Source of the DNA: Liolophura sinensis
Taxonomy: Eukaryota > Mollusca > Polyplacophora > Chitonida > Chitonidae
Direction of reading: 5' to 3'
Length of the DNA: 64,000 bases
NCBI RefSeq assembly: GCF_032854445.1
Contig: NC_088295.1
Location: forward strand, 77,156,028-77,220,027
Part shown: piece by piece, positions 14,001-26,639 of the stretch
Layout of the letters: each line of letters begins with the position of its first letter
How positions within the stretch are numbered: position 1 is the first letter of the stretch
The notes under the pieces: generated by a model
Database searches by the model: none
What the model saw: only the letters and a program-made list of their open reading frames with translations
What the model was told of the DNA's origin: nothing
Program-made: the position numbers and the translations under genes

Positions 14001-14515
14001 GTGTGACACTTGTGTTTATAGCTGACTATCATGTATGTACGTGTGATGTGACCAGTACGTGTTGCATTTGTGTCAACAGCTGACTATCATGTATGTACCT
14101 GTGATGTAAGCAGCAGTTGTGACACTTGTGTCTATAGCTGATTGTCATGTGTGTACGTGTGATGTGACAAGCAGTTATGACACTATTTCTATAGTTGACT
14201 GTCATGTGTGTACGTGATTTATTTATTGATTTGATTGGTGTTTTACGCCGTACTCAAGAATATTTTACTTATACGACGGCGGCCAGCATTTTGGTAGGAG
14301 GAAAGCGGACACAGCCCGGGGAAACCCACGGCCAAGCGCAGGTTGCTGGAAGGCCTTTCCACATATGGTGGGAGAGGAACCCAGCATGAGCTGGACTTGA
14401 AGTCACAGCGACCGCATTGGTCAGAGGCTCCTGGGTCATTACGCTGCGCTAGGGCGCTAACCAACTGAGCAATGGAGGCCCCTGGGTGTACGTGTGATGG
14501 GACCAGTAGATGTAC
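11068..14515. repeat. 58-bp satellite array, about 50 units, split by a SINE
   Basis: The unit is close to CTGACTGTCATGTATGTACG, TGTGATGTGACCAGCAGTTG and TGACACTTGTGTCTATAG. Variants alternate (TACATGTGGCATTTG, GTGCGTGTGGCATTT, GCAACTTGTGGCTATCG). They form higher-order blocks, the clearest repeating at 803 bp (12201 and 13004). The unit is not a multiple of three, so open stretches here are incidental. Confidence 0.92.
14217..14485 (-). mobile_element. Full-length SINE inserted in the satellite, with target-site duplication
   Basis: On the + strand the copy begins with the tail complement (ATTTATTTATTGATTTGATT), then GGTGTTTTACGCCGTACTCA. It ends with the tRNA-like head complement (GCTAACCAACTGAGCAATGG). 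GTGTACGTG, part of the satellite unit, stands on both sides (14208-14216 and 14486-14494). Confidence 0.88.
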
Positions 14516-16242
14516 CAGTGTGCTCTTGTAAAGTGTAATGTTTTGTAATGCTTAATGAAAGAGCGGGCCACTGCAGAAAGATTAAGATGTTTTTCTTCAG
14601 TTCTTCGGAAAGACGAGTCGACTGTTCGAACCGGGAATAGAACATTTTGACTTTTGTTTCTCCCGCTCTCATTCTTGACTCGGCTTTAGTGACAATAATT
14701 GCCGACATTGCTTCGTGGCCTTTTGTACAGTCATAAGGTCGCTATACACTGCGTGTTTTGCCACTCGATCCGACACGACTGTGACCGACTCAGAAATCCC
14801 TCCAAATCGACGACAAATTTCCTACTGTTTATGTCACCAGGACCATCATCGAAGAAGCCGGCTTTTGTTGACCCAGTGTAAACCGCTTCATCGAGACAAA
14901 CACGACCCAACGTGACCTGGCTCGACGTAGCAGCCAGAGTCGAATTGGGTTGGGCCAGTGTGACCGTTACGTTCATGTGTAAATGAAAAATTCTGGAATA
15001 CGATGTCAACCTACCAGATTAGATTAGTGTACCGGTTTGTGCAGCGTGATTATTAGAGGAGACGGATGTCTGGCTTGTGCACTTGTCATCTGATAGTGAT
15101 TTGTTTGTCCACAAAGTCAGATAAAATTGCTTAACGCTTTCACATTTACTATTTTCAAGGACATGCACTGAAGCCGGACAAGCCCTTTATCGCCATGTTA
15201 CAATATGACTTACAGTATTGCTTTCCGATACTGGTATAGTATCGGGGGCGATATAAAGTGACACTTAGGATTGATGAGATCATTAGAAAACATAGCTGTA
15301 TTAACCTCTATCTCTCAGTTCTTGTCGACCTCCATTGTGACACTTGCGTTGCCCCCTGACTAGTATATGATGGCGATGGAACAATCTTGCTATGTTACGA
15401 TGTTGGCTTAATCCGGCATCTGTGAACAAGACGTGTTTCGTTGAGACAAAGGATTCAAGATATGTACAGCAGTCCCTCGTCAGCAGACGCCCGTAATAAT
15501 TATGGGTAGGCTTAACCCAGTGCATTCTGTCCATCATGTAGTATGTGTTACACTGTAACTAGGCCTGACCCATGCATGTTTCTGAGCATTGCATCGAGGT
15601 GCCCATGATGTAACACACCTGTTTTTATGCGTAATCAATGTACCTTCAAATCAGTTATTTGCCTCTACCCCTCTGTCTTATCAGAGATGACCCACTGGGA
15701 AGAAAACCTTTTGTTTTCTATTGAAAACAACTGGCATTTTTACCCATAAAGCTTTATTCTCTCAACCTAGATCTTTTAATGCAAATGAATTTTTTCAAAC
15801 CTCGCAGGCACAAAACTTTACCAAAATGAATCAGTCTTCGCTATACCCATGTAAGTTTTGAAAAATTACCAATGTCAAGAGCCTATGTATTAACAAATCT
15901 GTACTACTTAAAGTACTAAAAGGCTTTTAAAATTTGAAAAACTTATCATGCGCCCCGCATTATAATATTTTAGGGACTTTTTAACCATATCTCATGCACA
16001 GGCAAGGATAATATTTTGCGAAAGGTAAGTATTTAGTCTAATGTAAGATAGTAGCAAAACTTCGATCGGATTTGTGCCGACTGCTTTTTGCCAATAATGT
16101 CCAGTATAGTATATAATGAATTCTAGGTCGCAAAAACATATATTAGATACTATATTATATGATATCCAGCGACGATGTGACATAACTGTAGTATATAGGA
16201 AGTCCACATGTACAATCGACTACAACATTCCAAATGCCTAAT
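14516..16242. other. Non-coding stretch
   Basis: No gene is recognised. Overlapping short open frames on both strands at 14699-15009 carry no motif and no splice context. There is no tandem repeat. Confidence 0.6.
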
Positions 16243-16712
16243 GAGGCATCCCATGGTATACTTCGTGGGATCAGGCCTTCCATGGTATACTTCGTGGGAT
16301 CAGGCCTTCAAGGGTATACTTCGTGGGATCAGGCCTTCCATGGTATACTTCGTGGGATCAGGCCTTCCAGGGTATACTTCGTGGGATCAGGCCTTCCAGG
16401 GTATACTTCGTGGGATCAGGCCTTCCAGGGTATACTTCGTGGGATCAGGCCTTCCATGGTATACTTCGTGGGATCAGGCCTTCCATGGTATACTTCGTGG
16501 GATCAGGCCTTCCATGGTATACTTCGTGGGATCAGGCCTTCTATGGTATACTTCATGGGATCAGGCCTCCCATGGTATACTTCGTGGGATCAGGCCTTCC
16601 ATGGTATACTTCGTGGGATCAGGCCTTCCAGGGTATACTTCGTGGGATCAGGCCTTCCATGGTATACTTCGTGGGATCAGGCCTTCCATGATATACTTCG
16701 TGGGATAAGCCT
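16243..16712. repeat. 29-bp tandem repeat, 16 units
   Basis: CATGGTATACTTCGTGGGAT plus CAGGCCTTC recurs 16 times. The only common variation is CATGG versus CAGGG at the start, with a decayed last unit (GATATAC, GGATAAGCC). Confidence 0.95.
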
Positions 16713-19700
16713 AAAACCATGCTATAAGCCAAAATGCCCCTGCACGGCACCTCGATTACAAACCTTCATCCTTTTGAGTTGAAATGCATCGAGATTTGGA
16801 AATCGTTCACAATATCGGAGAATAAGGCTCTCGATATAATTGAAATTACGAATGCAAATAAAAACATGGGACAATATCTGAACAGTAATCTAATGTTAAA
16901 TGATGTTCTCCATTTGTAAAGCTTTTGTCTTGTTAATTTGTCTTGTTAAAGGCCAACAGCCTGATCGGAAACATAGTAAACCTATCTGAGGGCATTGTTT
17001 TCACAAATATATGCACCCATCTCGAGTCAGCTGGTCTCCCACATTCGTCCTCATTGGTCAAGACTGAAGATCACGGTTTTAATTGTCTGATCCCCTGACC
17101 AACTGGTTGAAATCTACCACAGCCATTGCAAAATCCCACACAATGCGCATGGCCTTAATGGACTTCTGGAAAGCTTTGCGGCATCGAGGATAACTCTTCA
17201 AACTAAAATAACATTGTGTTGTTGTTGGTCAGTTTGCTTCTTCTCTGGAAGCTCTGGCGCGGGTATTCCCCAGGACTTTGTCTTAGATCCGCTTCTCTTT
17301 TTCTAGGATATATAAGTGACATGGATTCTTTCCATCTCTTAACATAAAATCAAAGACTTACAACGAAAAGAGTAAAAATAATGAAGCAAATGGTCACACA
17401 TGAGCGGTGAAATACGGCCCCATGTCAATGTACCTCAGTTAGGGCTTTATTCTACTGGTTCCCCTAAATGCATAAATAGTGGCAAATTGCACATCCCGTA
17501 AAAGCAGAATTAGATTTAAAAAGAGCATTGATGTTAATTGCCATTTATTAGACGTCAGTGGTTTTGAATTACTCATTTAATTACACATTCAATATACAAC
17601 AACATTAAAACAACGCAGACCAGGCCTCTGGGATGCACAGTACACCAGCAGAATCCACATTTAATGCTGTAGAAACAGAAATAATTATGGACCATGTTCT
17701 TAAAAAGCTGTCTGAATGGTCAAAGCAATTGTTCTTGAGCTAAAATCCTCTTGAGATAAAAACGTTCATCAACGCCATTACAAATCAAGTAGAAAACCTG
17801 CGCTTGATTCTGGAAGGGGGTCTCATTCCGTGAGACCCACAAACACCTTGGGCTCACGTTTCAAAGCAATCTTAAATGACGTAGCCATTAATATGAAATA
17901 CATGTACATAGCTCTGCTGGTAGAAATTCTGAGGAAATTAAAATATAATTCAGACAGAATTGTAGTATATAAAATTCGCTTCAGCTTTATTAACATAGTA
18001 GGCTACTGGAATATATAATCTGTATATCCCCAATTCTGTCTGCTTGTAATCCCCATGTGACAATAAGCTTTCGACAACACTCGTCTGACCGTTTGCGAAG
18101 TCTAACATTTGTTGCAGACAACTTGTCCTCCACCAATATAGTGCACATATCTGTACGTCACATATGGTAAAGTTCGTCAGCAACTTGTCAAAAGTCGGTG
18201 GTTTATAATGCGAAAGCCTTCCTGAAATGTTGACTTTATGATGGAGGACATTTATCGCTAAATATCTTCAAAAACAAGCTCTGCAAAGCAAAAGTTGTAC
18301 TGAGAGTCCAGAGTGTATATACGCACTCATCTAGGCCAAAGTGACCCAGTGACAAGCTCTTTCTTTTGGTGTTTAGTAAATTTTTTTTACCATATTTCAG
18401 ACCGAAGACAACAATAAAACATGTTTGGAAATACAGTATAAATGTAAAAAAGTAGTGAGGTCATTTCGCATCGCGAAGCCCGTAAATACTCTGTGGACTC
18501 CCAGTACAATTTTCACTTTGCAGCGTGGCTTATTTTCGAAGATATTTACCGACAAAGGTTCTCAATCAGGAAGTCCATATTTAGGAGGGCATTCGCATTG
18601 TAACTCTCCTGGCTGCGCCGCTCAGTAGATAGATGAATTACATAGATTGCAACTAATGTGTGAGCAAATGTGGTATAATCTCACTGTGAATATTTATACT
18701 GTGACAGTAAGGCGCGGCAAAAGACAAATGAGATCCATGCAAACAGCTTCCAAAAAGCACTGTAATATATAGGCTATAGATAATGAATATACCAAACGCT
18801 GTGAGGCGTTTGATCGTCCTAGGTCGAGTCAGAACTGCTCACAGCCTGTTTGTCGACGTCAGTGAAAAATTACTGACAGCTTATCTGACAAACTGCCATT
18901 CGAATTTCAATGCGTATATGTTAAACAGATCATGCTAGTAAATTTCTCACAAGACAAGTCTCTGGGAGTCTGATTTGGTCACATGTCGATGACCATCGAT
19001 GACAGGAATTTCAAACTAGGCGTGAGTAAAACTACTAAATACATGCAAACCTCTAACTTAATGGGGTAAATTTATTTTATGTCCAAATAATCTATTCAAG
19101 CTTTTTTTCTTGTAAAGCTGTGCACATGCCAAGCCTTCACTGCGTGTCAAATTTTCGCATTCTCTAACCAATGACTTTTTGGGGTAAATGTACATAAATC
19201 ACAATAATTGTTTACTGTAGTCTTATATACAACATGTCGGTGTAAATGAAATGTCAAACCAAAATTTAGGACCATAACGACCCATGCAGAAATTTACCAT
19301 CTTGAGACCTTTTACACAAATCATCTTTAGTTCAAAATCCTCGTTTCTCTTTCTGGTAGGACTTAGGTTATAACTCCGTTGGGTAAAATTCTAGTATGTC
19401 TTTTGGAGATGTTTAGACAATGAGGCCAAAGGTTCACATTTCACTAATGCTAAATGTTACAAATACAACTTTGTCGAAAAATTAAAACTTAGACAATGTG
19501 ACTGTTCAGCGCCTATATGCTTTTGCATTATGTCAAATCTGTACAGTTTAAATGCAATAGGGGAACCTCTGGGTGGTTAACGTGCTAGCGCAGCACAATG
19601 ACCCAGGAGACTCTCACCAATAACTATGAGTTCCAGTCTAAGTCTTCCTCTCCGGTCGTTCGTGGAAAGTTTTGGCAGCAAAATGAACCACTGATCACAT

Positions 19701-20084
19701 AAATAAATGTACTCAATGGTTTTTAGAACAAGATCACTGAGATTAGCATCTTTGGTGGAGCTGTCGAATATGGAATAACAGAAGTGTTACGTAAGCCATA
19801 AAAAAGACATCTTGACAGATTGATGTATCTTCAGCGGTAATTTTATACGGTAAATATAACCCCCCTATGGCGCGGAGAGCAGTAAATCTTCTCCTCTGTC
19901 TTCACTCACATAATATATACAGAATCCAACCGTTTTCGTTCAAAAGCTTTGGGCGTTTAATTATTGCGTTTTTCTCACAATCATATAGAGATCATGAACT
20001 GTAAGGTAATGTAAACACATTTTTGTTCCACAGGAATGAGCCGCGCACGATGTTGTTTGTATGGTAATAGTTCACTCTGAGGTA
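16713..20084. other. Non-coding stretch with an unclassified dispersed repeat
   Basis: No gene is recognised. The part at about 17385-17590 resembles 23990-24200: AAATGGTCAC, GAAATACGGCC, TACCTCAGTTA, TTTTATTCTA-like and TTATTAGACGTCA stretches occur in the same order. A decayed SINE lies at 19559-19705. Confidence 0.55.
19559..19705 (+). mobile_element. Internally deleted SINE
   Basis: The head GGTTAACGTGCTAGCGCAGC, then ATGACCCAGGAGACTCTCACC and CTTCCTCTCCGGTCGTTCGT, is followed after a deletion by ATCACATAAATAAATG. Confidence 0.72.
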
Positions 20085-21415
20085 GATATCTTCCTGTATG
20101 GTCTGTAGTAACGTACTTAATACGCTTTACAAAATGATTAGAAACCTCTCCATAGTACAGCGAATCTGTGGTAGATATCTTCCTGTATGGTCTGTAGTAA
20201 TGTGCTTAATAGGCTTTACAAAGTAATTAGAAACCTTATCTTCCCTATGGTATGTAGCAATGTACTTAGTACGCTTTACAAAGTGATTAGACACCTCTCC
20301 ATAGTAGAGCGAATCTGCGGTAGAGATCTTCCTGTATGGTCTGTAGTAATGTACTTAATACGCTTTACAAAATGATTAGAAACCTCTCCATAGTACAGCG
20401 AATCTGTGGTAGATATCTTCCTGTATGGTCTGTAGTAATGTACTTAATACGCTTTACAAAATGATTAGAAACCTCTCCATGATACAACGAATCTGTGACA
20501 GATATCTTCCTGTATGGTTTGTAGTAATGTACTTAATACTCTTTACAAAGTGATTAGACACCTCTCCATAGTACAGCGAATGCGTGGTAAATATCTTCTT
20601 GTATGATCTGTAGCAATGTGCGCTTCACAAAATGATTAGACACTATGGTATGTAGCAATGTACTTAATATGCTTTACAAAGTGATTAGACACCTCTCCAT
20701 AGTAGAGCGAATCTGCGGTAGATATTTTCCTGTATGGTCTGTATCAATGTGCTTGATACGCTTCATAAAATGATTAAAAACCTCTCCATAGGAGAGCGAA
20801 TCTGCGATAGATATCTTCCTGTATGGTCTGTAGCAGTGTACTTAATACGCTTCACAAAGTGATTAGAAACCTTTTCATAGGAGAGCGAATCTGCGATAGA
20901 TATCTTCCTGTATGGTCTGTAGCAGTGTACTTAATACGCTTCACAAAGTGATTAGAAACCTTTTCATAGGAGAGCGAATCTGCGATAGATATCTTCCTGT
21001 ATGGTCTGTAGCAGTGTACTTAATACGCTTCACGAAGTGATGAGAAACCTTTTCATAGGAGATCGAATCTGCGATAGATATCTTCCTGTATGGTCTGTAG
21101 CAGTGTACTTAATACGCTTCACGAAGTGATGAGAAACCTTTTCATAGGAGAGCGAATCTGCGATAGATATCTTCCTGTATGGTCTGTAGCAATGTACTTA
21201 ATACGCCTCACGAAGTGATGAGAAACCTTTTCATAGGAGAGCGAATCTGCGATAGATATTTTCCTGTATGGTCTGTAGCAGTGTTCTTAATACGCTTCAC
21301 GAAGTGATTAGAAACCTTTTCATAGGAGAGCGAATCTGCGATAGATATCTTCCTGTATGGTCTGTAGCAGTGTACCTAATACGCTTCACAAGTGATTAGA
21401 AACCTCACCATATTA
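20085..21415. repeat. 89-bp tandem repeat, about 15 units
   Basis: The unit includes GAGCGAATCTGCGATAGATA, TCTTCCTGTATGGTCTGTAG, a TACTTAATACGCTTCACAAA-like stretch and TGATTAGAAACC. Units in the left half are more diverged, with shortened copies near 20240 and 20645. The right half (20790-21390) is nearly uniform. Confidence 0.93.
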
Positions 21416-22474
21416 GGATATGTACTTAATAAATACTGAAATTTTGTAGACAGGATTTTAGCATAGATCGTTCAAAAATATCTCAAATACCACGGGCTAA
21501 TACCTGTTTTAATGCAAGTACCAACGCTCCCACCGGCATAATGTATTACTCAATACTACAAACAATGTTATCGTGTGAAAATTTTACTATATGTGAACTT
21601 TGGCATATCCTGTATAGTGCCTAGCATAAATGTCACGTACTTATTTTATATTACAGATAGGTGGACTTCTGAGAAGTAATCAAGGCCTAGATTTAGCACC
21701 TGAAGTGTGCAAAGTCTGCCCATGCGCAAATAACGGAATCTAAACAAGATACAAGTTACGGTGCTCTTACTGACACAGTACTAGGCTTGTACCAAAACCA
21801 ACACATTATGATTTCGATAAAGGTGAGTTATCTGCGTATTGATTAGATCGGTAATAGTTATCTCGCTCCCTGTCGAAGTTTGAGATTCAAAATTTGTCAC
21901 TCCCTTTTTTCAGTCTCGGATATTTGTCGAACACAATCCATATCTAAAACCATGACTCACTGACGTGCCAGTAATGGAGTCCTATTATATATTACAGTAC
22001 TCACCAAATGAACAGGATTGTGTTACCAACCGCTGAATTGATTCTCAGGCCACACCCAACTTCTTTTCACGTACAATTCATGATCTATGCTCGTTGTCGA
22101 ATAGAGGAGAAACCACAGTGGGTGTATATTAGAATGCAAACAAAGAACTCAGTATGAGCAGTTGTGTAATCTGATAGCCTTATACCCTGTCTACACAAGT
22201 CGATAGTTAACAGCCGTTTGTTTGACAATTCCAGGACACATGAAATACAAGTGAATAAGTCTTACAGTTTGCCCCTTGAAAAACGGCATGCTTCAAACCC
22301 TGACTGTTCATTCATGGAAGCTTTATTAAATTGAAGATCAGGTTTTTGAGGGCATGTAGCATTAGAGGAATGCTAGTCGTATACAATAGCATGTACATTC
22401 ATAAAGTAAATCGATTAATGATATAAACTAGAAGTTGTTCCGAGAGCGTAAAACAATGCCAAAGCTAAATGTGC
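21416..22474. other. Non-coding stretch
   Basis: I see no gene, array or mobile element in this AT-rich stretch. Confidence 0.6.
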
Positions 22475-22822
22475 AAATTCCCTCATTACAACTTGACCCT
22501 CATCGACCGCATGACAAATTCCCTCATTACAACTTGACCCTCATCGACCGCATGACAAATTCCCTCATTCAACCCGGCCGTCATTGACCGCATGACAAAT
22601 TCCCTCATTACACCCAGCCGTCATCGACCGCATGACAAATTCGCTCATTCAACCCGGCCGTCATCGACCGCATGACAAATTCCGTCATTACACCCAGCCG
22701 TCATCGACCGCATGACAAATTCGCTCATTCAACCCGGCCGTCATCGACCGCATGACAAATTCCCTCATTACACCCGGCCGTCATCGACCGCATGACAAAT
22801 TCCCTCATTACAACTCGGCCCT
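22475..22822. repeat. 41-bp tandem repeat, eight units
   Basis: ACAAATTCCCTCATTACA then CTCATCGACCGCATG recurs. Two alternating variants (CATTACACCCAGCC and CATTCAACCCGGCC) suggest a two-unit higher-order form in the middle. Confidence 0.92.
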
Positions 22823-25800
22823 AAAATTCGATTAAAATTCTTTAATTTTGGATCCAGATCTGGACCACCAACAAAATATAATACATTAGTACTTGACGAG
22901 GCCAAGTTTGGCACAAAATTAATTTATAGCGCATAGCGTTTTATGTAAAGTTGCCAGCAGACAGACGGACCGACAACAAATAAATGCCATTGGAAGAATA
23001 ACCTCCTGCGTGGAGGTAAGGAATGAAATATAAAATACTCGATCTTACCCCAGAAGTTATATTGTAACCATTTTATTTCTTGAAATCATTATAATTTACA
23101 AATGGATCATTGTCATTGCTGACTGACTTCCACAGGTCAGCTTCTTTATATATAAAATGTTTCTTTTCACAATTCCTACCAAATACATGCAATAAATATA
23201 TAGTCCATGTTTTGATGGTCCACAGTAGATTGATTATTACAATTATGTATAATCAAATTTTTAAGGTAGGTTCTGAGATAATTCAGTTTTGAAAGCGGGG
23301 CGCTTTTAGATGTTGAAAATCAGGCTCCGATAGAGACCAAATGAGATTTTAAAACATTTAGACTGTGTTAACTGAACATCTTTCTTTAGTGTGAAAATAA
23401 CATTCAGCGGCTTCAACTTTTATTAAAACAAAAGACAAAAAACCAATTTCACATTTTAAACGAAAACTTGAATTTTATGCAACACATCTGAAGAAATCTA
23501 AAGCCAGATTTGCTGGAAATAAGCAACATTTAATGGTTGGAATTGTTCTTCTAAAGAATCTGACTAAGTGTGCAGGATATAGTGGTATGGTGCATTGATT
23601 TGTTCTTGCTTGGTTAAATGTTCTGATTTCAAGTTGTTTTATTCGTGGTTTAGTCCAGCTTTTCGTTACCATGGCAACTTGCGTTTTCAGCAGTTTTCAC
23701 CAGTAATGTACACGTAACAAGAAAGCGCTAAAGCCCTACACGCTGCTGTATAGACTTTATGAAAGGCAGTAGGTCTAGTGTCTCTCCCTCACGTACATCC
23801 CAAGATGAAGTACGATGACTTGCTAAGAATGGACGTATTATAATGCGTATATCTAGCGGAGGTAAGCATGAATACAGAAGCCACTCATGTGCATTACAAA
23901 TGTGCGTCAGTAAATTACCGATAACACTTTATAATGTTGAAGGCTTACAGGGTAGAGTAAACCAGGGAAGCGGCGACAGTGTGATAACTAACAAATGGTC
24001 ACGCATACATGTCTCGGAAATACGGCCTCTTGGCAATTTACCTCAGTTATAGGGTTTTATTCTAAACGTTCATGTAAATGCTTACAGAGAAGAAAATTAC
24101 ACGCCTCCTAGCACCATAGCTTAAGCTGGTGTAACTTGAACTTATTAGACGTCACTAGTCCAGAAGTACTCATGATTTTTTCTAATTACATTTCGTAAGC
24201 ATCGATACGGAAAACAATGTCAAGGGACCAGCCCCCCGGGGTGCTCTATCCACCCAGTGTATGGTTTATTCACCGCCCTTGTTTATGCATGGATGCAATA
24301 TAAAAGACTTATAGGGTGGAGAGTAAAAGTGATATTACTAACAATTTATCAGCCGTCACGAGCCTAAAGTTATTCAAAATGCTGTGTGGTTACCACATTT
24401 ATTATACAATCACATTTATATATTGGAACGGTTATCCAGCAGAATCCTTGTTTCGGTGGGAATACAACATAAAGTCAGTAATTATATAACTTGTTCCTTT
24501 TTCATCTGACACTGTATTCTTGTGTTATATTGGTGAACAAAACTGAAAATGAAAAGTAATACTACAATACCTGTACCACTATTGTAAACTTATTATTATT
24601 ATTGGTCGACTCTCTCTGAACATCAGGATCTAGCATTTGTACTGTGGGATTCTTCTCCAGTACCGGCACTTTAAAGGTGAAGAAAACATAAAAATTACAT
24701 AAAATTCAGATGAAAGAGTGGAAAAAGTTAGTTGTAAATGTGGTCTACAATATTTTTTTCGATGTTTCTTTGAAGACAAAAAAGACACTTCAAAATATTT
24801 TCTGTCTGGCGGGTAGTTGGGCCACCTTGGTTTATATAGCATTTGTGTAATAATGTTAAAAATCAGTATGTAATAAATGCACTAGAATTTGGTCTTTTCA
24901 GCTAACAAATATGTTCAACCTGGATCTTTGTCATATTTATATTTTCAATATGTTCATAAATATTATCATAATTCAGCTTAAATACATATGTTTAGATATT
25001 AACAACAAATTTACATTGAAATAAATTTGTGAGAAATGCATCACATCCTTATTTAGAACATTATTACGCAATGACAAGAAATACCTAAAGGTGGTTCCAA
25101 ATACCCACTATACAAAAATATTTTCAAATACAATTTTCTCTGGGAAAAAATATAAAAAAATATTAAGAACCATATTTGCAAGTGATTTTTGACGCTCTTT
25201 CATGCTATCATTTTTGTGTATTCTTCTCCTAAAATGATTTCCGTTGATACTGATTCTGCCGAACGGAATACTTTTTACCTTACATTTACAGTCCTCAGCT
25301 TTATTTATTTAAAACACTAGGTTTAGAAATTCGCGGATCATAATTTTTAACAATGTGACGGTATATAAAGTCACACAACGTGAAATCACAGCCGTAGTCA
25401 CCCCAAATGCACACAGACTAATCGTTTCCACTTTTTTTCATAACTTCAGAGTACTTGAAATTTTTGGAAGCGCAAGGACCTTTTTGTGCTCAGTGGCTGA
25501 TGTATATAAAGCGTCACCCTTGTCATATTCATATTCATATACGATAGGCCGGTGTTCAGTGATGCCACTTACTCAAATCACTCCTCCCCCCAAAGCCAGC
25601 ATATTCCATTCAAGCTCAACGTAAGGTTTCACTTACAGCGTTAAACCCCAATAAAACAAATAAAATACAGACCTTTATCCAAATATTTTAGTATCAGGAA
25701 CAGTCAGGCTTTTCACCGAGCATAACAGGAGAATAAATTAAATCTTTGAACACGCTTTCAGAATGAGCAGGCATTTTTTTACCTATTTATTTATGTATTG

Positions 25801-26639
25801 TGAGGCATATCTGGGGTGTTTATAGGCTGTAGTGCTACCCAAATGGATGGAAATGAAAAGTGGTATTGATGGACATACAGTCACTTCTGATAATGAGTAA
25901 CCGTGATCTAGATGCCACTGTCAATCAACTGACCGTTCAACTTTCTCTTCGCTGTATCATCTTCAAAGCTAATAAAACATGATTATCCTGAACATTTCTT
26001 TACATTATTGATTGATTCTTTACATTAAAATTGAAGTGAAATACTCAATATAATATGCAATAACTGAAACTGTAATATTTGTCACATGATCATTTATTTT
26101 TAGGTTCGAGACGGAATCGGCTGGATTCACCCCCCAAGCACACGACCAGGTAATTTGCAACTTCCTGTTTTGGCAAGATAATTTTAGCCCCTCGCTCTTA
26201 TCTGGTTTGGATGCGTTGTCATGTGTTAGACCTTACACTATACAAAATATCAGTATGTATACATATACGTAATATTTTGCTGTACTTTAGGACAGGCGAA
26301 AGTATTCAAAATACTTTATGAAGACAAGACTACAAAATTACTTTGCAAATGTCACTGCCTGACGCAGATTTCCAGAAAAGGCTTACCATTTAGTTGCGCA
26401 CACTCATTTTAACTCTAGAACTCTTTGGCTAGTTCTTGCACGTTTACTCCAATTTAGCTGCGCCAAAAACAAGAGAGGATGATGTACTTTCACGACAGCC
26501 TGACTATCTAACTACGCAACAGACTGTAAATTGTATCAGAAAAGTACTGTTAATCTATGGGAAAATGCACTTTATCCCAACTAGCAGAAAATTTGACTGT
26601 AAAAATACACTGTTAGTTATAGCACATATGACATTTACA
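22823..26639. other. Non-coding stretch with the second dispersed-repeat copy
   Basis: No gene is recognised. About 23990-24200 is the diverged partner of 17385-17590. The rest is AT-rich without evident repeats. Confidence 0.55.

Noticed and set aside
11068-14515. CRISPR array
   Set aside because: Units are contiguous and near-identical with no unique spacers, in animal DNA with SINEs and introns. It is a satellite.
14699-15009. Three overlapping frames on both strands
   Set aside because: They have no domain, no consistent splice signals and no repeat structure; open frames of this size arise by chance.
16208-16782. Repeat protein genes in the 29-bp array
   Set aside because: All three frames are open with the same peptide, which is a property of the unit length and lack of stops, not of coding selection.
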